From VXNE01 sp965261535 (GTDB lineage: Bacteria > Pseudomonadota > Gammaproteobacteria > Pseudomonadales > Azotimanducaceae): a stretch of DNA of 64,000 nucleotides. The stretch is from the NCBI GenBank assembly GCA_965261535.1, contig OZ253469.1:2666001-2730000 (forward strand), given 5' to 3'. A program made the position numbers and the translations under genes. Below, one piece after another: positions 1 to 8,849 of this stretch (positions within the stretch are counted from its first letter, which is position 1; every line of letters begins with the position of its first letter). Under the pieces are notes generated by a model that made no database searches, had not been told where the DNA came from, and saw only the letters and a program-made list of their open reading frames with translations.

Positions 1-46
1 GAATTCCCCGTCCCCTAGGCGGGCGGATCGGCCCCTAGACTAAACG

Positions 47-640
47 GTGAGTGGTGCCCTCAGCAAAACGGCAGGAGTTCTATTGCTAGGCACGCTCTTG
101 GGCGCAGGCGGATGGATAGTGACGCGAGTTGTCGACGAAGTCACGTCCGCCCCAATCCTCGAGTATCGCCTCGTCGCCAACAGTTGCGCAGAATGTCCAG
201 ACGCGAGCGGTATCACGGTACTGGTGCGCAACTTGTCGCGTAGCAGAAAGCTCGAGTTGGCTTTCCTCTTGTCACACGGCGATTCCGCAAAGAGATCCAA
301 GATTGTTTTGTTCGAGGCAAACGGAATCCCACCAACGTATACGACTGAACAACCACCGACGCCATTCCCCGCTACGTCAGTGGAGTTCCCTCACGGTAAG
401 CACCTGCAAGGACTGCATCCTGGGGCCAGGATCGAACTCAAAGCCTGTTACACAGGCGAAACCCAACCGCAGTTCTTCATCGCAGAGCGCAGCGAAGCGG
501 TCTTGGCCAAAGAGAGCGGAATCCTGACATATCTGGTGCGCCACGAGCTTCAAGTACTTACCGCGATCCTTGTCATCTGGGCGATCACAGTCTTTTGGCT
601 TTTCACGTCAAACAGAGTAACCAACGATGCGGACCCCTGA
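47..640 (+). CDS. Hypothetical bitopic membrane protein
   Basis: I do not recognise this 197-residue protein. It has a hydrophobic N-terminal segment (about residues 8-26) that could be a signal anchor. A polar domain of about 140 residues follows with a Cys pair at residues 47 and 50 (CAEC). A second hydrophobic helix lies near the C-terminus (about 170-187), followed by a short polar tail. The likely topology is therefore a periplasmic domain held between two membrane segments. A GTG start is used. The end of the gene overlaps the start of the next plus-strand gene by 14 nt, so the two are probably translated together. Function is unknown; that it is a real gene is likely from the coupled neighbour and codon usage. 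Confidence 0.6.
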   Translation: MSGALSKTAGVLLLGTLLGAGGWIVTRVVDEVTSAPILEYRLVANSCAECPDASGITVLVRNLSRSRKLELAFLLSHGDSAKRSKIVLFEANGIPPTYTTEQPPTPFPATSVEFPHGKHLQGLHPGARIELKACYTGETQPQFFIAERSEAVLAKESGILTYLVRHELQVLTAILVIWAITVFWLFTSNRVTNDADP

Positions 641-1355
641 TCTAGCAGGTACAACCCTCGACTCTCGTCAGCAAACCGCAAAGTCTCTCGCTGTCGCGAT
701 TGTATGCGCCGTTGCTATGCTCGTCACTGAGGACGCTTCGATCGCAGCCGATGGCAACGAGAGTCGGCGTGTTTCCCTAACCGTCGTCGACTGTCACTCG
801 GGAGAGCCAGTCCGAAGCAGGTTCGCGATCACGCCGCCCGACGACGGTCACGTCATCGGCAGTACCGACCATGATGAAGTCGACCTCTCGATTTGCAGGC
901 AGACCCATCTGCTACAAGCGCGTCCAATTTACCCGACCCATCATTACTCGTTCCCCGAACTATGTCACGAAATTCGCAGGCAGAGAGAATTCCGCGTGAT
1001 GCGGAGAGGAACGGCGAGCAGGTTGCAGGTTTTGGCATCGGTCGCAGCCGCACAAGGCGATTTCGCTCGCGCGCTACCTCCTTTGAATGAGCTACGGTGG
1101 ACTGTGCTTCGCGAAGGAGAAGGAGTAAGCGCCAGATCCGCAGAAATCCTAGTATACGAGTACACCGCTCATCTGTTGGGTGTCAACGAACCCGTGCGCT
1201 TCGATCCAGCCCAAGGCAGGCAGGTCATGAGCCCAGCACTTAGGGAGGCAGTCGTGGTATTTCAGCGCGCCAATGAGCTAACCGACGATGGAATTCTCGG
1301 TCCTCGGACGCTTCGGGCCTTGCATGAGACGCACGGACTAACAGAGCACCGATGA
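627..1355 (+). CDS. Exported protein with C-terminal peptidoglycan-binding domain
   Basis: A 242-residue protein with a hydrophobic stretch at about residues 20-40 that looks like a signal peptide, preceded by a polar N-terminus; a start somewhat inside the given ATG is possible. The last 40 residues match the PG_binding_1 (PF01471) pattern: a helix with VVFQRANELTDDGILGPRT, i.e. the usual FQ..NGL..DGI.GP.T core. The middle region is unassigned. The ATG lies inside the last codons of the upstream membrane protein gene (14-nt overlap), so both probably act in the cell envelope. The peptidoglycan-binding assignment is a family inference; no catalytic domain is visible. Confidence 0.6.
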   Translation: MRTPDLAGTTLDSRQQTAKSLAVAIVCAVAMLVTEDASIAADGNESRRVSLTVVDCHSGEPVRSRFAITPPDDGHVIGSTDHDEVDLSICRQTHLLQARPIYPTHHYSFPELCHEIRRQREFRVMRRGTASRLQVLASVAAAQGDFARALPPLNELRWTVLREGEGVSARSAEILVYEYTAHLLGVNEPVRFDPAQGRQVMSPALREAVVVFQRANELTDDGILGPRTLRALHETHGLTEHR

Positions 1356-1769
1356 CGACTAACACTCGCTCGACTAACGTTGCCATTCGTTGAGCATGTT
1401 CTTGAGCCCCTTTCTACTCAACGAATTCGGATGGGCGGAGCTGGGGCCGATCGGCAAGGCATCTGATGGAACGATCCGGGTTGTCCGAAACCAACGTAGT
1501 CGTCGACACCCGTCACGCGGCATGGCGAACATTCTTGGTGAAGATCGGCCCGCAGCGCGGCCTCTGCCCGATTTACCGGGAGCGCTGCTGCAAGGGCTTG
1601 GCTATTTCCGGCTCATTTGCACAGTCTGGACGGCCTCAGCTAGCCGTGCCTCAGCTAGCCGTCGCGTCCCTCGACTTCAGCCGTTTTGGAAACCGTCCCC
1701 GTGTTGCCAGATCGCTACCTTACTTTGGCAGACGACTTCGGCCATAACTGCAATCTGGAAGTCCACCTG
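1356..1769. other. Gap without recognisable gene
   Basis: About 410 bases between the peptidoglycan-binding gene (plus) and the 3' end of the hydrolase gene (minus), which converge here. Open frames through it are low-quality and read antisense into the hydrolase. A short direct repeat (GCCTCAGCTAGCCGT-like, 1636-1665) is the only structure I see. Confidence 0.4.
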
Positions 1770-2591
1770 TCACAGCGTCTCAAATCGCGGTACGCCGATC
1801 GGCCCGAGTGCTCGCAACATGTACGTGTACACGTCGACTGAATGCTTGTACGCGCCGTGTCGATCGACCTTGTTCTTGCAGTTGAGTACGAAGACGTTAG
1901 CAGTATTATTCTCTATGTACGCTTTGTCTTCAGGTCCCGACAAACCCAAGGCCCGATCAAACTCGGCGACTCGATATGCTACGGTCAGGACGCCGTCCTT
2001 GTTTGAGTGGAGGACGAACATTGCCTCGGTGTGGTTCACCGACTCAGCGAACTCTTTGCCCTCTTCCAGCGCTTCATTATCCACCGCCGCAGCCAAGCAA
2101 AAGTAGTTTCTGACCGGCTGGCCATTCGCCTGCATTCCTCTCAATGCCTTGAGAACCACCCTAGCGCCCAAGCTGTGCGACATCACATCCAATGTCGCGG
2201 CCGTACCGGCGATGGTCCGTATCAGACGCCTAAACCTGGCCGCTACAGCATTCGCCCGACTCTTCGCCGCAAACCACTCCAATCGATAGTCTCCTCCTGG
2301 CCAAGAATAGCCGAGCACATGGTCATACTGACCAGCCAATTGAGTCGTCACCTGCCGTTCCACTGTCTGGTACGCGTCGAGGACCTCATCGTGTTCATTG
2401 TTGTAGCCGTGAACGAGCAGCAACACGCGGGAATGGGCGATTACGGGGTCCAGCTCCTAGAATCCCGCCAGCAGTTCAACCTCACCGTCCGAAAGCGACA
2501 CCTTGCCATACGCGTGGCCAGATTGCAGAAGGTGATCTGGATCAAAGAAGTCAGACCGAGAGCTGATAATGTACAAGAGAACCCTCCTCAC
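1770..2591 (-). pseudogene. Alpha/beta hydrolase (DUF900-like) interrupted by an in-frame TAG
   Basis: From 2426 down, the frame encodes a 218-residue alpha/beta hydrolase with LLLVHGYNN (oxyanion strand), a nucleophile elbow SHSLG near residue 85 and a C-terminal segment with a candidate catalytic His (DRHGAYKHS). This resembles the DUF900/DUF726 lipase-like families. The frame stays open upstream of a TAG at 2457-2459: the same reading frame runs from a GTG at 2589-2591 through a plausible N-terminal strand region (RRVLLYIISSRSDFFD) to the TAG, then straight into ELDPVIAHSRVLLLVHGY. The simplest reading is one gene of about 273 codons with a nonsense mutation. A shortened protein started at the internal GTG (2426) is possible but would lack the first strand region. 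No pyrrolysine or suppressor genes are visible. Confidence 0.65.
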
Positions 2592-3177
2592 TTAGGCTTC
2601 GACTCGCCCGCGCTAACGGTTCGAGCAGCGACTCAGCGGTCACACACAGTCACCGCTATACGGACCCCCAGACAACGCTCAAGGCCGCTGTCGCGAGTCG
2701 TCGACGCGCGCGACCGAGACCCGTACTCCGACCCCGCGCCTCAACCAGCTGACGGCAGTGTATCAGTTCGACTTGCTGTCTCGTAATCTGATAGCTAATC
2801 CACGATCCCGATACCTGGCTGCCTTGGTTGTCTTCCTGACAGATATCGTTTGCAGCTAACGCCTCTTACCAATCCCAGCGCTGTGGTGCGACTCCCCTTG
2901 ACTCGCGACCGCCTCGGATGAAACCGTGGGGGTCCACATTAGTGTAGATTTCGCACGACGCGTCGTCAGAGCACGCGGAGGCAGCGAGGTCGCGCCAGTT
3001 CGTTCTAGGAAGGCCCGCGCAGTCGGCCCCGGACCCAGCCCCACTCGGAAGGTGACGGGATGCGTGAACTAGCAACCTCGAAATAGAGATTTGTACTTAA
3101 ATTTCAATGACGTATAGAAATTTGCTCGGTTACATAGAACGTAAGCGTTCGGTCGTCCCGTGACGGCGGGCAGGGTG
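2592..3177. other. Gap without recognisable gene
   Basis: Nearly 590 bases between the hydrolase 5' end and the 3' end of the DruA-like gene. A minus-strand open frame at 2866-3075 has three Cys residues and acceptable composition but no start signal or family resemblance. I see no gene I can support here. The stretch around 3080-3140 is notably AT-richer than its surroundings. Confidence 0.35.
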
Positions 3178-4059
3178 TCACCCGTTGAGGATTCGTTTCC
3201 AGTCTTTTCTGAGCGGCCGGAGCCAGATGTCCTTTCGAGGCTTGTCGAACTGCCTTTGCCGATCATAGCGCCCGCGTCCCCGGGTGGTTCCGACATGGAT
3301 CCAGCCGGAGGCCCTGTAGACGGCACCGGTGAAGCGCGGGATTTCGACGAAGGTCTCGATGAGCGCCGGGGTGGTGTTGTAGCGCCGGGTCCAGTCCCGG
3401 GGCAGGCGCTTGCGGACGATGGCGAGGATATGCGAGCCGAGGTTGGGGATTTCGATCCAGGGCGGGATGAGGAACCTCGGGTTGTCGACCACGAGGGGGA
3501 GGTTCTTCTCGCGCAGTTGCGGCGTCCATCCGATGAAGTTGTCGCGCGGGGCGAGCTTCCAGGCGGCGGTGCTGAAGCCGGGCATGGCGAGCGGCCAGCC
3601 GTCGCCGTCGTGGACGGCGTAGCGCATCTGGGCGCCGACCAGGGTCGTGTGGCCGAGATAGTGATGGCGGGCGACGAACTCGTTCCACAGCTTGCCCGCG
3701 CGGGTGCCGCGCACGACGGTGCGCAGGTCGAGCGGGCGCACCTCGTCAAGCGTTGTCGGCGCCGGGAACAGCGGCGGCTCGGTGTCCGGCCCGAAGATGA
3801 TCGGCCCGGGCCGGTTCTGCCGCCACTTCGGCGGCGGCAGCGCGATCAGGCCATCCTTGTGCATGGCCAGCATGGTGACCCGGGCCATCATGTCCTTGAG
3901 CCCGCCGTCCGGCTTGAGCCAGCCGACGCGCCGGCAGAACTCCTTCGACAGGGCATGGCGGGTCGGCGCCGGCGGGCCGGCGATCAACGCGCGCAACAGC
4001 GCCATCTCCCCCGGCGTGAAGTCGCGCCCGTGATAGCGGCACTCGACCGCGCCGGTCAT
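3178..4059 (-). CDS. DUF4338 / DruA-like protein
   Basis: A 293-residue protein of the DUF4338 family (PF14236), the family of DruA from the Druantia defence system. Most stand-alone members sit in or beside transposons. Visible family signatures are the FVARHHYLGH segment, an NPRFLIPPW strand region, a basic helix (RKRLPRDWTRRYNTTP) and the C-terminal GWIHVGTTRGRGR motif. The start at 4059 is chosen because its ATG overlaps the TGA of the IS66-like remnant upstream (ATGA) and because the family N-terminus fits FTPGEMALLRALI; a frame upstream of this is simply the antisense of that remnant. There are no druB-E genes nearby, so this is more likely a transposon passenger than part of a working Druantia system. 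Confidence 0.75.
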   Translation of the reverse strand: MTGAVECRYHGRDFTPGEMALLRALIAGPPAPTRHALSKEFCRRVGWLKPDGGLKDMMARVTMLAMHKDGLIALPPPKWRQNRPGPIIFGPDTEPPLFPAPTTLDEVRPLDLRTVVRGTRAGKLWNEFVARHHYLGHTTLVGAQMRYAVHDGDGWPLAMPGFSTAAWKLAPRDNFIGWTPQLREKNLPLVVDNPRFLIPPWIEIPNLGSHILAIVRKRLPRDWTRRYNTTPALIETFVEIPRFTGAVYRASGWIHVGTTRGRGRYDRQRQFDKPRKDIWLRPLRKDWKRILNG

Positions 4060-4225
4060 CCCGGCGCCATCGGGTCGCGCTTGCGCTCCGCGCCCATCGA
4101 CCAGGGCAGCCACGGGGAAAGGTCCCCGGGCGCGCAGCCGCCGTTGTCCGCGCAGGCCGAAAGCCACGCGGTCAGCCAGCGAAGGACATCGATGCCGTTC
4201 AACTCCAGGGTGCCGACCGACTGGT
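4056..4225 (-). pseudogene. IS66-family transposase (TnpC) C-terminal remnant
   Basis: Translation of this stretch gives VGTLELNGIDVLRWL followed by a short Cys-containing linker and SPWLPWSM, which matches the C-terminal element of IS66 transposases (KLNGVDP..WL ... LPW). Only the last ~55 codons remain; upstream the frame runs into unrelated sequence of the exported-protein gene region. Its TGA (4056-4058) overlaps the ATG of the DUF4338 gene. So the DUF4338 gene was probably carried as a translationally coupled last gene of an IS66-type element whose other parts have been lost. Confidence 0.55.
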
Positions 4226-4293
4226 TGAACGAAACTGGCGCGTCGAATTGTCCATTTGCGGTAGCGGTACCCTGATTTGTCCGAGGAGTTCGG

Positions 4294-5373
4294 CTAACGT
4301 TTTTCGACCGTGGCCGGCGGCAGGTCCAGCATGTCGTCACAAATGTCCGTGAACTCAGCGATAACCGGGCGTCCGCCGGAGAGATCAAAGTGTAGATCCG
4401 GCAGGCCGAAAACTTGGACCACCATCGCATCGCCAGTTCGCAACTGCTCTAGAAGTGCTCGCGACGGTCGCTGCTCGGGTGGCAGTTCCCCGGTATCCCA
4501 CCAAATGTCGCCGCCGATACTTGATCCGGTCGCCACTAGCTTGACCCGCTGCGTGGCTCGGGAATCGAACCGAAGCTGAGCAGTGCTCTCCGCGCCGGCC
4601 TCGACGTGGGTGGCATGGAGCCCGGGTGGTACCAAAGCGATGACCTCTAAACCGTGGCTATCGCTATCGTTCTGACATTGGACGAAGAACATGGGTTGTG
4701 GCCCGCCATCGTGGCTGGTTCTGTGATGCAGTTGAAGCCGAAGCCTGCCTCGATCAGTGAACGGATCGACTTCCGTAACGTGGATAGTGGCCAACCGGTC
4801 CGGTGACCCCTGAAAGTGGGCGTGCATTTGATCGCACGCACCCTTGAACTCGACGATGTCGGGCCGGGCCGTGGCCAGATCGAGATGGACGACGGGCTGT
4901 ACGTCTCCGATCTGCGCGATCAACTGCTGTCCGCGGGACAGTTCGCCGACAAACTCAGAAGCGACCCGAGCGTTCATCGGGAGGTCGTGGGCGCTCGTAT
5001 AGGCTCGCATGTCACCGTCGCTTGGGCTGTCCATCACTTCTGTCTGCACTTGTCGGTGCGGGTTTCCGTCGACGCGGAACTTGGCAGATTCGACGGGGGA
5101 CCTTTCCCGGCGCCCTGCCGGGCGCGTGCCGAACGCCAGGATGTCGATGTCGGGGGTAGGATCAATGAGACCAATGTCGGGGAGGCTTCCATTGCAGGTG
5201 AGGGACATCCAGCCAGCCGGGTCTTCGTGCCTCTTGTCGTGAATCGTCAGCCTTGCATAGTCGGGCTCGCCGCTGGATTCGTCCAAGGTGACGTGGACGG
5301 ATGAAACCTCCGTGTCGCCGAACGTTGGAGCGGGTAGTATCAGGAGGACCAAGGCAGGCAGGACGTTGTTCAT
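4294..5373 (-). CDS. Exported protein with two copies of an internal domain
   Basis: A 359-residue protein with a typical Sec signal peptide (MNNVLPALVLLILPAPTFG). I recognise no named family. Two segments resemble each other: about residues 140-190 (RGQQLIAQIGDVQPVVHLDL, then PDIVEFKGACDQM) and about 305-350 (TGDAMVVQVFGLPDLHFDL, then PVIAEFTDICDDM). Each has an alternating hydrophobic beta pattern, an acidic turn and one Cys in the same place, and each is preceded by similar beta-rich sequence, which suggests an internal gene duplication. The gene stands alone, transcribed toward the IS66/DUF4338 remnant. Likely periplasmic; function unknown. Confidence 0.65.
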   Translation of the reverse strand: MNNVLPALVLLILPAPTFGDTEVSSVHVTLDESSGEPDYARLTIHDKRHEDPAGWMSLTCNGSLPDIGLIDPTPDIDILAFGTRPAGRRERSPVESAKFRVDGNPHRQVQTEVMDSPSDGDMRAYTSAHDLPMNARVASEFVGELSRGQQLIAQIGDVQPVVHLDLATARPDIVEFKGACDQMHAHFQGSPDRLATIHVTEVDPFTDRGRLRLQLHHRTSHDGGPQPMFFVQCQNDSDSHGLEVIALVPPGLHATHVEAGAESTAQLRFDSRATQRVKLVATGSSIGGDIWWDTGELPPEQRPSRALLEQLRTGDAMVVQVFGLPDLHFDLSGGRPVIAEFTDICDDMLDLPPATVEKR

Positions 5374-6319
5374 CGGCAGTAAGGCACGCGTTGCGAGGAA
5401 GTGTGCGTGCCGCGCACACCGAGTGTCAATCTCACAGAAGCTGACGAAGCACCCGGACTTCGGGTTGATGCGCTACACGGCACCCCGTCACTACCCTCCC
5501 GCCGTCGGCGCAGACGTCGGGAAGGGCGAGAAAGCGGTAGTGACGGGGCGCAAAATCGGCCTACAGGCTAGCGGCGGCAACGAGTCTGCTAAAGATTTTC
5601 TTGGTGCTGGCGTGATTTTGGGGTGGTAAGTGCGCCGCAATCACTTGCTGTCTTAGACAGCGTTGCCGGAACGAAGAGTCCGGCGTGTGACGGCACCGAG
5701 GGTGCCCACAGTGCCTCGCTGCAAAAGCAAGATTTCCCGGCTTCGGAACGGTGTCGGGACGGGCCGGGAAGTTAGCGTTTCGTGGGAACGCGGTCGTTGA
5801 CCCGACGCGCGGCCGCGCCTAGCGTTCGGACACTACCCCGAGGAGATTGCCGCCGATGCGCCGAAGCGAGTCCCGAGAGCGCGTCCGAACGAGGCGCGGG
5901 CCGCGGAGGTTCGCGTGCGCCAGCTGAACTTCGACCTGTTGCGTTTGCAGGACGGCGACCGGCAGGGATCGTGCGGCACGCGTCGCGCGCGCGGCTACGC
6001 CCTGGCGCAGACCGCAGAGACGATTTTGGAGCTCATGTGCAGCGCGGCTTACCGATTCCACTACGCGTTCGAAAGCGCGAAGAGAAGCGCCTTGATGGGG
6101 CGATCTGCGGCGGCGCGCGCGACGCGATCCAATGCCCCGGAAGGCTGCCTCTGGCTGCAACGCCGACGAATGGCGCGGGGACGGCAGTATGGCCGGCACG
6201 TGACCGTCGTTACCGTGTCAACCCGATACGCGGGTCCTCCGCTGGCACCGTTGTGGGCGATGTGGGGCGGTAGCGCGGGTCAAGGGAATCCCGCACGAGT
6301 ATGATGGTCCGCGGTCGTA
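5374..6319. other. Long gap; hairpin and possible gene debris
   Basis: About 950 bases with no gene I can support. It contains the inverted repeat at 5483-5548. Open frames at 5782-6304 on both strands are arginine-rich and unlike any family I know. The plus-frame through 5820-5975 has a more protein-like stretch (FGHYPEEIAADAPKR) but no start and no continuing similarity, so it may be decayed coding sequence. Confidence 0.35.
5483..5548. repeat. Perfect 13-bp inverted repeat, 40-nt loop
   Basis: CCCCGTCACTACC at 5483-5495 is the exact reverse complement of GGTAGTGACGGGG at 5536-5548. The loop holds a further GC-rich imperfect hairpin (CCGTCGGCG / CGTCGGGAAGG). There is no T-run, so it does not look like an intrinsic terminator. 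It may be a REP-like or small mobile palindrome. Confidence 0.6.
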
Positions 6320-7069
6320 GTGCGGAGTAAGTCTTGGATGGCCCGGCGAGGGACAAAGAACCCATCCGGGGGTTGGTTGCGTGTCACGCTAACGCAGCGC
6401 TTGGTGGTTGCCACAGCAGTGGTTATGGCGGTGACGGGTTTCTTGCTCGGAGTCATTGTGCGGGAAACGCCTCCAGTGGATCACGTGGTTCGGCAATTCC
6501 CATGGTGGACGGTTCTCGCGTGCTCGGTGTTGCTGGCCGTGGCCGCTTTCGCCGCGTTGCTCTGGTATTTGCGCCGTGCGGACGCGACCTGGGGTGCGGG
6601 ATGGGCCGCAGAACGTCGCGTCGGCGATCGCATCGAACACGCGCTCGCGCGTCCCGACTGCGCGTATGCGCATGACGTGAGGGAGGCGCTCGGCGGCGGG
6701 GGCAACGTGGACCATGTGGCCTTGACGCCCGCAGGGTTGTGGGTGGTGGAGACCAAGTCCGCTTGGCTCGAAGGCAGGCTCTTCCAGAAGGCCCTGGAAC
6801 AGACAGCCCGGAATGCGGAGCGGGTTCGTCGGCGTTTGGCAACGCGGATTCCGGTGCGAGCGGCCCTGGTGATCGCCGACGAATCGGGACAATCGTACGA
6901 GTCGGAGTTCGATTGGCAGGGAGAGTCGGTGACCGCGTTCCGTGTCGTGTCGTTCTGGAAACGACTGCGCGAGGAGTGCGAGGCGGGTGACGCGGGTGAC
7001 GCCAAAGAGCGGGCGAGGGTCAGTCGGCTGGTCTGGAATCTCGGTTCCAGCCAGCACTTGAGTCCATGA
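6320..7069 (+). CDS. NERD-domain membrane protein
   Basis: A 249-residue protein with two transmembrane helices (about residues 25-47 and 60-82), followed by a cytoplasmic NERD (nuclease-related, PF08378) domain. Visible NERD signatures are the GNVDHVALTPAGLWVVETKSAW core, which carries the conserved acidic residue and the E-T-K of the nuclease-like fold, plus a helix with GRLFQKALEQTARNAERVRR. NERD proteins are predicted DNA-processing enzymes, and membrane-anchored forms are common. A GTG at 6320 is used; an ATG six codons later (6338) is an equal candidate. It is followed directly by the DUF4189-like fragment, with no obvious functional link. Confidence 0.75.
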   Translation: MRSKSWMARRGTKNPSGGWLRVTLTQRLVVATAVVMAVTGFLLGVIVRETPPVDHVVRQFPWWTVLACSVLLAVAAFAALLWYLRRADATWGAGWAAERRVGDRIEHALARPDCAYAHDVREALGGGGNVDHVALTPAGLWVVETKSAWLEGRLFQKALEQTARNAERVRRRLATRIPVRAALVIADESGQSYESEFDWQGESVTAFRVVSFWKRLREECEAGDAGDAKERARVSRLVWNLGSSQHLSP

Positions 7070-7544
7070 TGCGAAACTCGCGTCGTCCACGGCCGCCTCG
7101 GGGCACTGGGGTGCGGTCATTGACACGGTCGCCGGCGAAGACCACTTCCTTGCAGTAGCGACCTCGCCAGCCGCGGGCACGCACATCCGACCGGGCGAAT
7201 CGGGGTACTTTGGCATCGGCTGGCACACGGACTCGCAGCACGACGCGGGGCTGACAGCGGAGGATGAGTGCCGCAGGGAGGGGGGTCGCAACGCATGCTT
7301 CTCCAATGCCAGCGGCAAGTCGATGCGTGGTGGATGCGTTGGACTCGCGATGGCGACTTGGCGCGACCGGGGCAAGGATGCGGAACGCACGTACGTGGTG
7401 ACGAGCTCGACGTTTCCAGATGTCATCGCTAGGAACTTGAGATCCGGGTGCGAGCGCGACGCGTTCGGCGGGAAGAACGAGGGCACGGTGGTCGAGCACG
7501 CCTGCGAAATCGAGCGCATCGTGTGCGCACGCGAACCTGGTTAA
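7062..7544 (+). pseudogene. Start-less DUF4189-like cysteine-rich domain fragment
   Basis: The frame from the TGA at 7059-7061 to the TAA at 7542-7544 encodes about 160 residues with strong protein character: SGHWGAVIDTVAGEDHF, then DECRREGGRNACFSNASG, MRGGCVGLAMATW and ARNLRSGC. The spaced Cys residues and the A..W.....A...A pattern resemble DUF4189 exported domains (a repeat of 'GA.A.....C..gg..C......C.a.A'). No ATG, GTG or TTG precedes the conserved part in this frame, so the 5' end, including any signal peptide, has been lost. It is probably a decayed or frameshifted gene. The family call is by pattern only. Confidence 0.45.
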
Positions 7545-7871
7545 CGCCGCGGGCACGCCATAGCCTCGGCAGCAATTCCCATGTAATCCCGACGAGGCCG
7601 GTGGGCCGGACCGCTCGGGCCGGAGCGCGGCGTCTCCCGCTTCGACGAGGCGGTGAACACTGTCACCGCAGCGACAGCCACGCTGCTCGCATCCCTCGTG
7701 ACCGGCGCGCGGCATCGGAACCGCGAGATCGAAACCGCCCGGGCCATGGCGCGGGCGAAAGCGCGATTTGGCTGATCCTGCGGTCGGATCAGAATCGCCT
7801 GTCACAACCTGGCTGCGTCGAGTTACGCTCGAATGCAATAATTTGTCGTCTTCGCCCTGGAAAGAACGCGC
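7545..7871. other. Short gap without recognisable gene
   Basis: About 325 bases upstream of the enoyl-CoA hydratase operon. A plus-frame ending in TGA near 7773 gives an alanine-rich helical stretch (RFDEAVNTVTAATATLL) that may be the tail of a lost gene; nothing else is evident. The promoter of the downstream operon should lie here, but I could not pick a convincing one. Confidence 0.3.
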
Positions 7872-8849
7872 TTGGACAATCTGTCTTCAATCCCTGATCT
7901 GCTCGCGAGACTGACATCGCCTGCCGCGGCTGAGGCGTTCTCGCCGTTGTGCGGAATGTCCTATGTGCTGGTCGCGCTTGATGGCGCCGCCGCGCCGGCG
8001 CCGGCGTTTTGGCCCAATTGTCCCGTGATCGGCATTGGCGATACGGATCGTGTAGACGCGGTGCCCGATCTCGTGGACGTGGCTGTCTCGTCGGATGCGG
8101 AAGCGGAAATTGTCATCGAGGCGATCGAACGCAATCCTATCGCCTCGATGACGCTGGTAGGGCTCTTGCGACACAACGAGCGCGTCTCGACCGAGGATGC
8201 CTTGCTCGCCGAGTCTCTCGCATACTCAACCCTGCAGCACGGCGCCGAGTTCCAGTCGTGGCTCGCTTCGCGCCCGTCCCGTCGGATGCCGCCCGACCCG
8301 GAGCCGCCCGTGCTCATTGACCGAGTGAACGACGAACTCCATATCACCCTGAACCGCCCGCACAGGCGCAACGCCTATTCTTCGGACTTGCGCGATGCGT
8401 TGTGCGAAGCGCTGTACCTCGTAGCGGACGAACCCGGCATCGCGAAGGCAATTCTTCGCGGCGCAGGTGTTTGCTTCAGCGCCGGCGGCGATCTGGACGA
8501 GTTCGGCGAAGGTGTCGATGCGGGCCGTGCGCATGCATCGCGCCTCACGCGTAGCGCGGGCGCGGCGCTGCATGCCCTCCGTAACCGCGTGGAAGCACGA
8601 CTACACGGGGCCTGCATCGGGGCGGGGATTGAACTGCCAGCGTTCGTGAGCCACGTCGTCGCGCAGGAAAACGCGTTTTTTCAGCTTCCCGAGGTGTCCA
8701 TGGGACTCGTCCCGGGCGCTGGCGGGACTGCCAGCATCCTGCCCCGAATCGGCCGCCGGCGACTGGCGTACATGGCGTTGACCGGGGCGCGCGTCGATGC
8801 GGAAACGGCGCTGGCGTGGGGCCTCGTGGATGAAATTCAGACTGGTTGA
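7872..8849 (+). CDS. Enoyl-CoA hydratase/isomerase family protein
   Basis: A 325-residue crotonase-superfamily protein. The catalytic domain begins near residue 145 (PVLIDRVNDELHITLNRP). It shows both oxyanion-hole regions (GVCFSAGGDLDEF and GACIGAGIELPAF) and the PEVSMGLVPGAGG segment; the Glu in GAGIEL and the Glu in PEVSMG correspond to the two catalytic glutamates of hydratases, so hydratase activity is possible. An N-terminal extension of about 140 residues is longer than usual for the family and carries no motif I know. The TTG start at 7872 is preceded by GGAAAG at good spacing. It is the first gene of an operon with two CoA transferases; its TGA abuts the next ATG. The set probably activates and hydrates an organic acid as its CoA ester. 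Confidence 0.85.
   Translation: MDNLSSIPDLLARLTSPAAAEAFSPLCGMSYVLVALDGAAAPAPAFWPNCPVIGIGDTDRVDAVPDLVDVAVSSDAEAEIVIEAIERNPIASMTLVGLLRHNERVSTEDALLAESLAYSTLQHGAEFQSWLASRPSRRMPPDPEPPVLIDRVNDELHITLNRPHRRNAYSSDLRDALCEALYLVADEPGIAKAILRGAGVCFSAGGDLDEFGEGVDAGRAHASRLTRSAGAALHALRNRVEARLHGACIGAGIELPAFVSHVVAQENAFFQLPEVSMGLVPGAGGTASILPRIGRRRLAYMALTGARVDAETALAWGLVDEIQTG

Noticed and set aside
2457..2459. TAG in the hydrolase gene as a pyrrolysine or recoding site
   Set aside because: Alpha/beta hydrolases do not use pyrrolysine, no pyl genes are seen and no stem-loop stands out; a nonsense mutation is simpler.
3178..4059. Complete Druantia defence system
   Set aside because: Only the DruA-like gene exists; no helicase DruE or DruB-D genes are near, and the neighbour is a transposase remnant.
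3160..4275. 371-codon plus-strand open frame
   Set aside because: It is antisense to the DUF4338 gene, whose minus-strand translation has clear family motifs.
5782..6304. Overlapping open frames on both strands upstream of the NERD gene
   Set aside because: Arg/Ala-rich composition, no start signals and no family resemblance; listed only as a gap.
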